A stretch of DNA of 64,000 nt from Hyaloperonospora brassicae (lineage: Eukaryota; Oomycota; Peronosporomycetes; Peronosporales; Peronosporaceae), in assembly GCA_947650285.1 (NCBI GenBank), contig CANTFL010001256.1, positions 434,001-498,000 on the forward strand. The letters run 5' to 3'. Positions 48,401 to 59,868 of this stretch are shown in pieces (positions within the stretch are counted from its first letter, which is position 1; each line of letters opens with the position of its first letter). The notes beneath the pieces are model-generated. The model worked only from the letters and a program-made list of their open reading frames with translations. It made no database searches and was not told where the DNA came from. Made by a program: the position numbers and the translations under genes.

Positions 48401-50540
48401 GTGTCATGGGACGGTATTTGATTGATATATCCTAAAAATGACGATCGAGGTCTACAGTACTCGCGATCGCGGGTCGACGACACAATTAGAGGGGCACAAA
48501 TTTCCAAGAAAGAGCATAGCTAGTCAATGTTATCGAACAACATACATTTGTAAAAGGGACAGACGTTTTTTTTTCGATTTTCTTGCCGCTTAAGAAAAAT
48601 GCTGGCATTTCAGGATGTTTTGTAATTGCAGGTCGATACTGTTTGGTACACAATTATGCAGAGTTCATTTTGATAAGAGAAGTGATACGTAATAAATGTT
48701 GTCATGGATAAACCTCAGCATACAGGACCTATATTTATGAGTATCGGACTCATTGAAATCGAGAGTAAGAAGTCCAACAAGAATAGTGAACCGCATTTCC
48801 GCTGATCAATATCTACGGCATAGCGTAAGTGAATTTTCTATGGACCACATTTCATCGTTCGGTCTTTCGTTGTGCCCAAAACTGTAGCATATCTTGATTG
48901 TCTAGTTGTTTTTAACGCTGGCATGTTCCAAAGTATATATCAACTGATTGTAAAGATATATTGTGATGAATTAGTTCCACTTAATCGATAAACTTGAGCA
49001 AAATATATGATTTGTAAACGTCACTGGCGCCATGATCGTGCCTACTTACAAGATGTCTTAAGTTACGCATGGACCGAGCTTTGCACTTACAGCAGGATGA
49101 GACGTCGTGGTCAACCCAAATGAAGCAAACCGGACCTACTTAAGCGAGGATCGATCATTTTATTAGATTTGAAGGAGGCAACAAAAGAAGACGATTAACG
49201 GCCCGGTAACGCTACTGTAACGACTCACACGCGTTATGTGTATAGAAAGACTAGTATCATGGATGATATACCCTATCAGAGTGACTCATTATTCCACAAA
49301 TCACAGGGAAGATTAGTACGTAAAAGCGGCAGAATAGGCGCCTGTAATGGTATGCGAATAGATTCGTTGTCACCCACATAAAGACGCTAATAGATTCTGG
49401 GGTTGGGTATCTATGAAGTTTGAGACGTGGGACGACGTCCGTCCAAAGTTTTCATCAAAAATGACAATGCTCATGTCATGAATAATGAACGCTATTTTTT
49501 CACGCAGCACCGACGCAGACATGACCCAAGTTTGAGCTGGAAGATATTGTATGTCCCCATCTCACGGGTTTAGTACTAAAATCGCAATTGGACCCGATTT
49601 GGGCTTCAAGAGTAGTAGACTAGTTCCCTAAGACAGAGATATTCCCTTATAATTACTATGAGGTATAGCACTGCTCTCAATCGCGGCTCAAGTCAATTGT
49701 ATCGGCGATGATAGGGGCAGAACGCATATATAACGGTGCAACTTGTGGTTGCTTTAATGACTAAAATGGTGACGAGGATCATCTTCTATGTGGTCTGAAA
49801 AGTTGTAACCAATCACCTTTAGTTGACGAACAATAAAATATGTCGACCTTGATTGACGTACGGTCGTATCTCACTCCGACAACACTAGAATTAATAAAAA
49901 CCTGACCAACCTACTATAAGCAAGTCAATTAGAAGAGTAATGCATATGCATATGAAATGGTATGGGATATAAATGCCACTTTACGACCTATGAAGCGGCG
50001 AGGCAAAGACTAGATTGGCCGTAAGTGGGATCGACTTTATTCTCCCAACTCGGAAAAACTATCTCCCAATCAGTTCTTCGCGATAATTAGGGACACATAA
50101 ATCTGCATACTAGATATGATGAAGCTACAAATAATGACCTTTCGGCATCGCCGCACATGAATGTGAAGCGACTTTGAGCAAAAGGGTTGTGTGGTCCGAT
50201 CTCACGATTAGGGCTCACGATTGGATTAACGACACCCCAAATTGGTGTGTGTTTAAGGCGGATATAATTTCAACAAATTCCTGATCGGAGATAATAATGA
50301 TCGATATTCAGAAAGTCCCTAGTATGTATGGGAGAACTTTACGTCAGACACTTATAATGGATCGGATCTTCATGACGAGAAGACATAATGATCTGCTTCC
50401 ATTTTTGCGAGGTTGACCTTAAAAATCATTTGCAAGCCAGCCAAGCATATGTTAGTGTGGTGCAGAGAATTTCCGAACGCGGTATTCCCTACGTCTGAAT
50501 TGATCATAATGTTGGTGAACTGGACTATAGATGCCGGAGC
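45401..50540. other. AT-rich gene-poor region
   Basis: Five kilobases without a supported gene. 45.4-47.95 kb has only short frames; a hydrophobic plus-strand piece near 47.7-47.95 kb (VLGVLQALYSKAIMYNFCWP) could be a relic membrane-protein exon. From 47.96 to about 50.37 kb no frame of 60 codons occurs on either strand, with a clear AT excess. A fragment at 50370-50660 is covered by the 15-bp repeat entry. Confidence 0.5.
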
Positions 50541-50550
50541 ACATCGAAGT

Positions 50551-50632
50551 GGGTGAACCAAGAATCGACGAGGAAGACTCGACGAGGGAAAGCTCAACGA
50601 GGAATGACTGGACGATCCAAGACTCGACGAGA
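50551..50632 (+). repeat. 15-bp tandem repeat, retroelement-derived
   Basis: About five units of GACTCGACGAGRGAA type run in succession. In frame they code for D-S-T-R-E-like pentapeptides. The same repeat type occurs at 60,236-60,305, so both places probably descend from related retroelement coding ends. Confidence 0.7.
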
Positions 50633-50920
50633 GAGCAAGATGATGACTATTCCATCCCACCAGGTATTAGTATAAGAAGACGAGGGGGATGAAGGAAAAC
50701 CTCCCATGAGTCCTTTTACAATCAAGGAGAGAACAGAAGATAATCAATACAGAGCAGAATTTCCTGAGTCGAAGACACGTGTACACTTTTGAATCAAGTT
50801 TCTTCTTCGGCTGTATTATGCCTTCTGTCGAGACTCGAGGATCGTAGCTTGTAGAGGTCTCGATTGGAAGCGCCAAGAGCTAAGTCGACCCGGGTGGGCA
50901 TTACTCGCTTCTGGCAAAAG

Positions 50921-51335
50921 ACGAGTCTCGTCGCACGGTGAGCCGATGACCCAGTAGACGGCACCGATTTAAGTCTCGTCGCACGACGGGCCGGTGACCA
51001 GTAGACGGCACCGATTTAAGTCTCATCGCATGGCGAGCCGGTGACCCAGTATACGGCACCGATTTAAGCCTCATCTCATTGCGAGTCAGTGACCTAATAG
51101 ACGGCACCGATATAAGCCTCATCGCATGGCGGGCCGGTGACCCAGTATACGGCACCGATTTAAGCCTCATCTCATTGCGAGTCAGTGACCTAATAGACGG
51201 CACCGATTTAAGCCTCATCGCATTGCGAGTCAGTGACCTAATAGACGGTACCGCTTTAGACACGCGAACGGCGAGCCAGTGACCTTATAGACGGCACTGT
51301 CCAAAGTCTCTTCGAGTGACGAGCCGGTGGGTCTT
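50921..51335 (+). repeat. 48-bp tandem repeat array, about eight units
   Basis: Each unit has the form GYCTCATCKCATKGCGAG...GTGACC...TAGACGGCACCGATTTAA. Two variants (GGCGRGCCGGTGACCCAGTATAC and TGCGAGTCAGTGACCTAATAGAC) partly alternate, giving a 96-bp higher-order period in the middle. The unit length is a multiple of three and the core is open on both strands over about 200-360 bp. It lies just upstream of the broken gypsy element and may be part of its leader. Confidence 0.85.
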
Positions 51336-54300
51336 TAACCAAGGACACCTTAAATATTCTAGTAGGGCGTATACTGCGCCCGGTGACCTGTAAAAGCGTG
51401 AAAATGCCGACGTCTACCCATTTGTACGAGGTCACGAGATTGGGAGGAACGGAAGCTGCTGAGCTCGGACAGTCTTTTGAAAAGAAGAGTGAGTCGTTGG
51501 AGCTACTCAGCTAGGCGAGGGCCCCAACTGAGCCCGAAGGGGTGGTTCGCGGGGAGTATTAAACGACGTACAAACCCAACTGCGCCGACTAGCTATGAGA
51601 TTGTTGTGTTGTCACGTTGAGACTATATTGCCACAGATCTGACTAACTGCTATACCACGACTGGTGTCGCGACTCGGGAATTCAGGGTTAGAGATTGTTT
51701 TAGCAGGTATCAAACAACCGAGGAGTACTATGGTCATCGAATCGAAAAAAGCAAGCGGCACAACCCCGGCAACAGCCGGAAGGACTTCGCGTACTGGGCC
51801 AAACTCGGCATTATCGACCATTACCCACGCTGACGCAAGAGTGGATCGGGCCATTCTTTTCGACGAGTTCGAAGCGAGTGACTAAGATAGTAAGGAGACT
51901 CTGATGACAACTATGATGTTTAAATTGGCCATGAAGCGGAAGAACGTTCGCATCATGTGGGCCACGTCAGCAATTCTCGCGGGGTGATAGACGTAAATCC
52001 GACGAGCGCGACGAAGAAGAAGATGGTGGTCAGAAATTGAACCCTGGTGAGCGACCCTGCTAGTACCCAGGGCCACGATGAATGCCGATACACCTATGGC
52101 GAATCGGGCTCTGCGCCGACCCACCGAGTAAATCAAGAAGAGTCGCTGGATTCAATTGTTAAAGCTAAAGGCAGCTTACGAAGCGAAGTGGGCGAACCTG
52201 GGCAAGAAGCTAATGCAACCCCTCAACAGCATGTCTCTAGAACAGCTAGTCGACAGCACGGTGCTGCTTCTATGATCAATGGGGTATGAGTGCGAAATGA
52301 TGCTTACGAATCTGATTTAATCGGAATGTAACGTACGATTAGTGTGTAGCGAGTTGGTGCAGATGAAGCGTAAGCTGAAGGTAGTGTTTAGGGTAGAAGA
52401 CGGAACGAATTCCCTTGTTCCGTTGAACCATCGAACTTAGGCGGACATGGTGCTTGTGGAATAAAAGAGACCGACACCACTCCTCGACGAGCAAGCCGTG
52501 CGAGAAGTCGAGGATATGGGGTTGGTGAACGCGCCGCTGCCGAAAACCCCAGAGCCAACACGGGGAGTCTTCTCGAGGAAGGCTAGCCATACCAATTTGA
52601 TTCCCACATGGTCACACCACCGCGTACTCCGCGGGTGATGGAGACTCCACGACCAAGGTAGTGGGAGGCGACGAAATTGATGACAGGTGATGAGTACTAC
52701 GAAGAATATGATGATGCGTACGATGGCTATTAAGAGGCCGATGAGCTATCAAATAGTCCCAACTGACGGTTGAGCTACAATGATGCTGAAATGAAAGAGG
52801 ACACGTCATGGTAATACGCACACACGCGCTATTAGACAAGTTTACCAGTTTTGAGGGGAAGCGCTATCGTTCGGACGATGCCTTGCAATGGATCAAACGG
52901 TTCGTCTACGAGATGAAAGGGACGTACCACCCGTAAGATGAGTGGTGCGAGCCATTTTCGCTGTACATGGACAAATCGGCCAAGCGTTGGTATTGACAAC
53001 TTTCGAAGAAGACTCAGCGAAAGTGGAAGCTGCTCAGCGAAGCGTTTATGGACTATTACTGATCGCAGTTCGAGCAATCCGGTAGGTCGTGGTTTAACTC
53101 AGCGGAGTGTGGTGAGACCGAGCACGTGTAAGATTCCTACTGCGACTGAGCGGTCATGCACGGACGGCGCAGATTTAATATGAGAAAGAAGGCGCGGATG
53201 CTGCCGACCACGTTGAGCACTTTCTAAAACTGCGGTGATAAAGACCTGATGGATTTGATCTATCCGCAGCGACTCGATGATATTCAGCGCGTGTAGAAGA
53301 TCATCAGTCATCGATTGCTCGGCGAGAAACGAAAGCAATAACGTGATTGAGTAAATACCGGACACAGGCTAAGTCGCCTTAAGATGAAGACACGGGAAAG
53401 CCGACGGAAAAAAAGGGATGATGGTCTTCGTCGGAGTGAACCGCGACGTGAGTCAAAATTCGACGATCGCCAAAGTGGCCGACCTGATCGTCGGAATGAC
53501 CGTCGTCTGAATCACGGTGATGACCGACATGTTCCGTCGAGCTGTAACATCAATCGAGACTATGACTATCGTTGAAGTGTAACCCTTGCATCATCATCCA
53601 TGGGAGATTAGCGAGCAGCGAGCAACAAGCGCAGAGGGAGCCGTGAAACCAACTTAAACGATTCGTCGACTAATTGAAGTGCACAAGAACACCTGATTGA
53701 ATACGGTGCCGGCTCTGACTCGGACTCGAGGGAACCAGGAGCAGATGTGAGTCAAGTCCGAACTCAGTCGACCGTCAATGTCACACACGATCTCACGTAC
53801 CACTGGTACCAAGATCGGACAAGATGTACGGCTGACAGGAAAGAATTCACCGACAAGAACGAACGGATTTGCCACGATCGCGTCGAATGTACAAACCGTG
53901 CGGTGCCATGGGACACGAAACTCATTTTTGCAGGCGACAAAGCGAGTTTTTATAAGCATATACATGACGTCGGTCGGTCCGAGTTGTTGGCAAGATTTGA
54001 GAAGCTGACCAAGTTCGTCAAGACATTGGTGGATAAATCGGCTGTGCCAGAAGACCTTTGCGGCAAATACATGTCGGCTCATTTAAAATATCAAGCCCGT
54101 CGACTCTGACTGGGTATACTAATAACGGTCTGACACATTCAGTTGAAAAATCAGTAGAAGCGAACTACTTGTTTACCTTCGTTGAGTACACACAACGACC
54201 CGACGAGCGGGGAGGTGGCGAACAGGAGATAGCACAAGATTATTGAGACGATGGTGAAGGCCGATCGATCGCAAGGTTGACAAAAACAGGCAGCTATGTT

Positions 54301-54389
54301 CTACGATAGTAGTGACGAAAGAATTAAAGCTGCTATTGGGATAACGACTGGAATGGTGGTCATCCAGGAAGTTCGATCTACGAGCACGG

Positions 54390-54629
54390 ATGCGAGCGCT
54401 AGTCATGGGTGTTGTCAATGACGAACGAGCAAAAATATTGCTGGATACAGAAGCTAACATTTCGGCTATTAGTGACCCATTCGCTAAGAAGCTACGATTA
54501 CGACACCTCACGATAAACGACAAACAAATTGATGTCCAAGGAACCGGAAAGTTGAAGGTCATCACCACATCACGGACAACAGTCAAAATCACTATAGGAT
54601 GGGAATTGGTTTATGAACTTAAAGTGTAG
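54390..54629 (+). pseudogene. gypsy aspartic protease remnant
   Basis: The open piece contains KILLDTEANISAISDPFAKK, the retropepsin active-site region. The usual D-T/S-G triad reads D-T-E here, so the conserved glycine is lost and the enzyme is expected to be inactive. Confidence 0.75.
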
Positions 54630-55856
54630 ATTATGCCACATCGTGCGGAAAGTATCTCATCCTCGGTAGAAATTTCGGGATACCAGTCGGCATCCGGCCA
54701 GACTTGTTCAACACGACGGCCACACTTCTGGACGAACTTGCCATACCTTAATTGAGGTCACAAGAAAAGCCGACGACACCACATACGGAGATGAGATCGC
54801 TGGGGGCCCTTCTCGCTCATTGGATGTCGAGAGCCAGTTGTTTGAAGAGTTCCGGTTGCAACGAAAACAACCCAGCAAATCAACTCACGAGCTGTGGACC
54901 CGTCGACTATTCACAATCGTGCCGACAGTGATGGACAGTAAGAAAAAGAACGGCAACGTGAGTACGGCTAACGAACATCTCTACGAGAAGTGCTTTGCGT
55001 CCAGCACACTTTCCAGTCTTGCTATGGCCACCACACGAAGTTCTACCACGAGACGAAAATTTTGTCAGTCTTAATGCGACGGAACATCACGACTGGCAGG
55101 TGTTAGAATATAAAATTGTGATGGACGGACGTTTGTTCAAAAAATACAACAGCAGTATGCAAATTGGTTGAGTCAACAATTGCCTGCTGTCGAGCGGCGA
55201 GCTTACGCACGAACTGCTAGAATATTACGACGGGATCATCACTTTTACAATGAAAGAACATATTTGTCTACAAGAGCAGTCCAGACACCACTGGAGTGCA
55301 TCGAAGATGGATCAACACAGACCGAGATGGGTCGTGCACACGATACGAAGAACAACACGTTTCTGGATGACACAATGGCTGCCGGGCGAAGATCGGTCAA
55401 CACTGCTTCCGTGAACAAATAGTGTTCAGCAACATGCACGGAGGGTGATGGCGATGATATCAACCAATGCTAGTCAGCTCAACTTGACGGGTCGTGCGCG
55501 GCAAATAGTCAAGTTTATACCAGAACTATTTCCGCCGATCGACTCGTCGAATTGCGGGACGGAGACGTTACGACGACAGGCGGGAACGGGTCACAGTTTG
55601 ACGACTAAGATCAACTATGCCTGATTGCGTCAAAGTCAGTCGGTGCGACGAATACGTATGACCCGTCGACGCCTCCTCTAATCGATACATCGGATTTTAA
55701 GCATATCGCGAGCTTCATCAGCCTGGTCAATTATGCTTAAGAACTCGCGTTCTTACCGAATCTCACCTAGAAGCACCAATCAAAGTGGATTGTACCGAGG
55801 GCAATGTGGTATGCACTGACTACACAGACACATAACGAGCGCAGCTGTTTAGTGCA

Positions 55857-56667
55857 TTGCAGAGACACGCAGGAATATTGATCTCTAGTGGTAACGATCT
55901 ACCACCTCTAGCATATGGAGTAGTGTGTGATATCGACGTCAAAGGTCATGATCCTATTAAGCAACGGTCCAGACGGGTAATACTACACCATCTATCGCAG
56001 CTATACGAGCTGTTGAAAGGGCTCTTGCAGGCAAAACCGGTTTTGTTTTCCCGGAGTCCTTGGGCGTCGCCCAAATTGGTCGTCCCAAAGAAGAATTGCT
56101 TTGACATCCGGTTATGCATTGATTATAAACTTTTCGACGCCTTTAAGGCCAGCATAGAATACGCAATGCCCTTGGTCGACAATTTGTTCACCGAGATCGA
56201 AAGCTGCCAGCGGCTTTGCTCACTCAATGCAAACAGTAAATTTTGGGCGGTATTTATGACTGAACGAGCGCGTCACATGTCAGCGTTTGTATGAATTTTG
56301 AGGAATTTCGGGTGGTTGCGCATGCCGCTTGAACTTTAAGAATTATTTAATGATCTACCAACAAATGGCCGACAACGCGTTGTGGGGGTATGTTCAGCCG
56401 AAAGGTGGGTGGCAAGACCTTGCTTACAACGTAAACGTTGCCGGAAATGAAACTGTGAGTAAGCGCGCAACTAAAACCACAGATCGGAATGAGCTAGGCG
56501 CTAGAGGATCGGCGTTGACAAAGCTGAGAGCTAACTACCGAGCACTCGACGAGTCTGATGCGTTGCAACATCTGATCAGTGATTCGGCAATAAACATGTT
56601 TGTCACGGGCAAACCCGATGAATCGACGGTTGTCCCAGTGTTCCATCGTCCATCGTTTGTGGACTAA
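55857..56667 (+). pseudogene. gypsy reverse transcriptase remnant
   Basis: RT motifs are visible: FSRSPWASPKLVVPKKN, DIRLCIDYKLFDAFKA, YAMPLVDNLFTEIES, then after a stop at 56,292 and a shift, MIYQQMADNALWGYVQPKGG and HRPSFVD. The catalytic F-V-D-D box is broken: the second aspartate codon position is a stop codon (56665-56667). Confidence 0.82.
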
Positions 56668-57027
56668 ATTTGCTTTCGAGACAAGTGCGTTGGTTTCTAT
56701 TTAAAGACGCTTAACAGGTTGTTGGTGCGCTTCACTGAGTGTCGAATTAGCATCATCTGCATAAAGACCATCTTTTTGCAGCCTGAAGTAGACTTCCTTT
56801 GACACAAAGTGACAGCACAAGGCATTGCAGCCGACCCGACCAAACTGGTGAATCTTGCCGAGTAGCCGTTCCCAGCGTCAAATAAGGGTATGCGATCGAT
56901 TCTCAGAGCGATTTACTATTACAGCCGGTCCATCCAGAACATCGCTGTGTATGTAGCATACTGCATAAATTAAGGAAGACGATTTCTTCTCGAGGCAAAC
57001 CTGGTCGGGGTACGCGCTCCCTTCGCT

Positions 57028-58085
57028 ATGCTACAACACATAATCGTCACAGCCCCAAATCTGCGTCATTTTGCCTCCGCAGTCGACGTTCATATGATGG
57101 TTTTAGCCAATGATTGGGCGTTAAGCAGTACGTTGATGCAAATTCCAGACGGAATGTTACACCCGGTTCGGTTTTGTGGTCGAGAGTTGAGGAGAGCGAG
57201 GTATATTACCACCTTGAGGAGTGTGAAGTGCTAGTGCTGCTTCAGTTGCTGAAGATAAAGCATACTCTTCTCGCTAGATAAGTCATCCACGTACATTCGA
57301 TTCTCTACGATGTAATGACACTTCACGTTTAAGCCGTTATACGGAAGGGCTGTCATCTTCGCTGTGTTACTCTCCCCGTATAATCTGAAGATCAAGAGGG
57401 CGAGCAAACGTGATGTGGACTTCGTTTAATTGTTGCAAGCGTCCGTCACGCCGATTATCGGCCTCGACGAGTCGTTACAACATATTGTTTACCTGCCAAA
57501 GACTAAAAACACGGCGAGTGTCCGACTGGATCCAAAGGTTCTCTATGCGCTTGTGCCTTCGACATTTGTTGGCTTTGTACTGTCCCGTCGAAGGCTAAGC
57601 GAGGACCAAGAAGCACGGAGATTTTTGATATTTGCTCGTGAATACTGTAAAAATTGCCGGAATAAATTATTGTGATCGCTTCGAGTGCTTACCTGTCGGC
57701 AACAACTGTCAACCTTTCGTAGTACACAGAAATTAATAACGGAGCACCAGCAGCAATAGAACATAAATTGCCTGACTTGATTATTGTGGGTGACTACAGG
57801 CTCGCAATCCAGCAATCCATGAGGGTAATCGCATGCAAGAAATACTCGTTGCAGATGATGTTAGCGCTTCACAACAAATTAGTCGCCCAATTTAATTCTG
57901 TCCGATATTTGCATGTTATACGGTGTTACAACGCGACCGCAGATACGCTATCCACCGAAGAGTTGGAAGTTAAATCAAGTCAAGTGGTGGAGGCAGAACG
58001 ACTGAGCAATCTGCAGAAGCTTAACAGCATACAAGATAGACTACTCGTTGAGTTTTCTCCGTCGAAAGAAGATAAGGTCCACTAA
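57028..58085 (+). pseudogene. gypsy RNase H region remnant
   Basis: Pieces HFASAVDVHMMVLANDWALS, PVRFCGRELRRARY and LIIVGDYRLAIQQSMRVIAC, with HVIRCYNATADTLSTEEL, follow the order of the RNase H-like region after RT. Several stops separate them. Confidence 0.65.
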
Positions 58086-58919
58086 CGATAACTACTACCA
58101 GGCGGAGTAGAGCTCGACGATCCCGATATGCTGATCAACTAACCCGAGAACAACTGGATACACCTAGTCGCGCGAATAGTTACCTGGCCAAAAACGACCA
58201 AGTCCAAGAGTTGTTCAACAAAATAGACATGCATGGTGAATTCAAGAAGTCCAATCGACAATCCGAGACTCGACGAATACCAAAGCACCCGACAGAAGCA
58301 CCTACTGGCCTCGATATCCGCTGAGTATTGAAGACATCGATCCGCTAGTCGTACAAGCCGAACGCATAGAAAGGATATTGAAAGCTATAGATGAGGAAGA
58401 GAAGTGGGCAACGCTTAAAACTTTCCTTAGAGGTGAGTTCGACAAAATGGCCAATGAACAAGCTTACAACGCGAGAAAATCGTGGATCGTTTCGTACTAA
58501 GCAAAGACGGTACACTTTACTACCTAGAACGACGCCACGAGCCGAGGCAGCTGCTGGACGAAGTTCGGAACTTACGATTGGTAGTTATAACTACTTTAAT
58601 CGATGATATTCTGCTAAATTAATACGACTCTGTGGAAAGCGGACACCAAGGGATCGTAAGGACGTTCCATCGAGTGAAGTCCGACTATCTCTAAACCTAG
58701 CTCTATGCCGTCGTGAAAAAACACACACTAGCATGTGAAGATTGAAGTACCAGCAAGAGCACGCCTCACTTGAAAGGTCACTCGCCGGGTGAAGCCGTAT
58801 CCGACCGGCCTTTTCAAGTGGTCTCAAAGAACTATGTTATTCCATTACCAATAACTCGACGATAAAATACGGCGCTGAAACTGTTCTAAGGTCACGTTAC
58901 AGGATACGTAATTTCAAAG

Positions 58920-59423
58920 GCCACGGGAGCAACAGAAGGCACTAGACGTGGCAAAAGCATTCGAAGAGAACATCTTCATCGTTTTGGAGCTCCCAGCCTC
59001 ATTCGACATAATAAAGCCCAACGACTCATGAGAAAAGTGTTCCAAATTTTTGCCGAGATGATCTGGTCTAAATCACGAGCTACGTTGGGTTACAGACCCC
59101 AAGCAAACAGACAACGAGAACGCAGCGTGAAGACGATGATACAGACAGTGCGCGTGTATGTCGAGGATTTAATTCAAGTAGACTGGGACGATATCGCCGA
59201 GCAATTAGTGCATGCGATCAATAACTCTAGAGACCTTACGAGAAAAGAGACTCTTTTTTACATAGTTCATGCTTGGGGTGCGCACTCTACACTGAAAGCC
59301 ATGACCGAACCGACTCGGCAAACATCAGTCGCAGCAAGCAAAGTGATAAGCTCAGCAGACCCGGTCATGTGGGGACGCGAGTCTAATGAACAACGAGAAA
59401 TATCGCTCAGGCTTGTGAGATAA
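58920..59423 (+). pseudogene. gypsy integrase core remnant
   Basis: The frame from 59028 reads VFQIFAEMIWSKSRATLGYR, PQANRQRERSVKTMIQTVRV and YVEDLIQVDWDDIAEQLVHA, the C-terminal half of a retroviral-type integrase core with the conserved region around the catalytic glutamate (QRERSVKT). The N-terminal zinc-binding part is not intact. Confidence 0.75.
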
Positions 59424-59655
59424 TACCAAGTAAGTGCAAAAGCTCGGCGAGCAAAAGATCATAATGAGGGATTAATCTTGGCTGAACGACAAACCATCTC
59501 ACGAACGAGACGATTCGATCATACTCAAAACGCAAGTCAACAAGATGCAGGAAAAGATGCGCCATTTAAGACAAGGTTTGACGAAGGGGATCAAGCATGG
59601 AGATTTATGGAGAAAGTGAAGCCTAACCTGAAGAAGAAGCTGTTTCATCGATGGC

Positions 59656-59868
59656 ATGGGCCGTCTGCATACAGCGACTAGTGGACGACTTTCTTTCGAG
59701 TTAAACTTACCCGACAGAAGCAGATATAAATTCTATCCTGTCGTACATGTGCCACTCTTGAAGTATGTCAGAGATCATGGCTTACGACCTACAAGGAGGT
59801 CGGCAACTGGAATCGCTGAGACCGACCGTTTCGATTTTGACGAAGAACTCTTACCAGAGGATAGTTGA
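59656..59868 (+). pseudogene. gypsy polyprotein C-terminal fragment
   Basis: The stretch FELNLPDRSRYKFYPVVHVP, then LLKYVRDHGLRPTRR, fits the chromo-like or tether region that follows integrase in this family. Confidence 0.55.

Larger units (their letters stand above)
52826..59868 (+). mobile_element. degenerate Ty3/gypsy retrotransposon, gag-pol in fragments
   Basis: Plus-strand pieces follow the order gag, protease, reverse transcriptase, RNase H, integrase, C-terminal domain, with stops and frameshifts throughout. Gag remains at 52,832-53,577 (LDKFTSFEGKRYRSDDALQW, then an Arg/Asp-rich basic tail). The sub-regions are listed separately. LTRs could not be delimited; sequence from about 51.4 kb may belong to the leader. 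The family is one I know as common in Phytophthora. Its sequence lacks the dense hairpins of the element at 61.9 kb. Confidence 0.82.

Noticed and set aside
50921..51335. 48-bp repeats as a CRISPR array
   Set aside because: Units are contiguous without unique spacers, and the sequence is eukaryotic.
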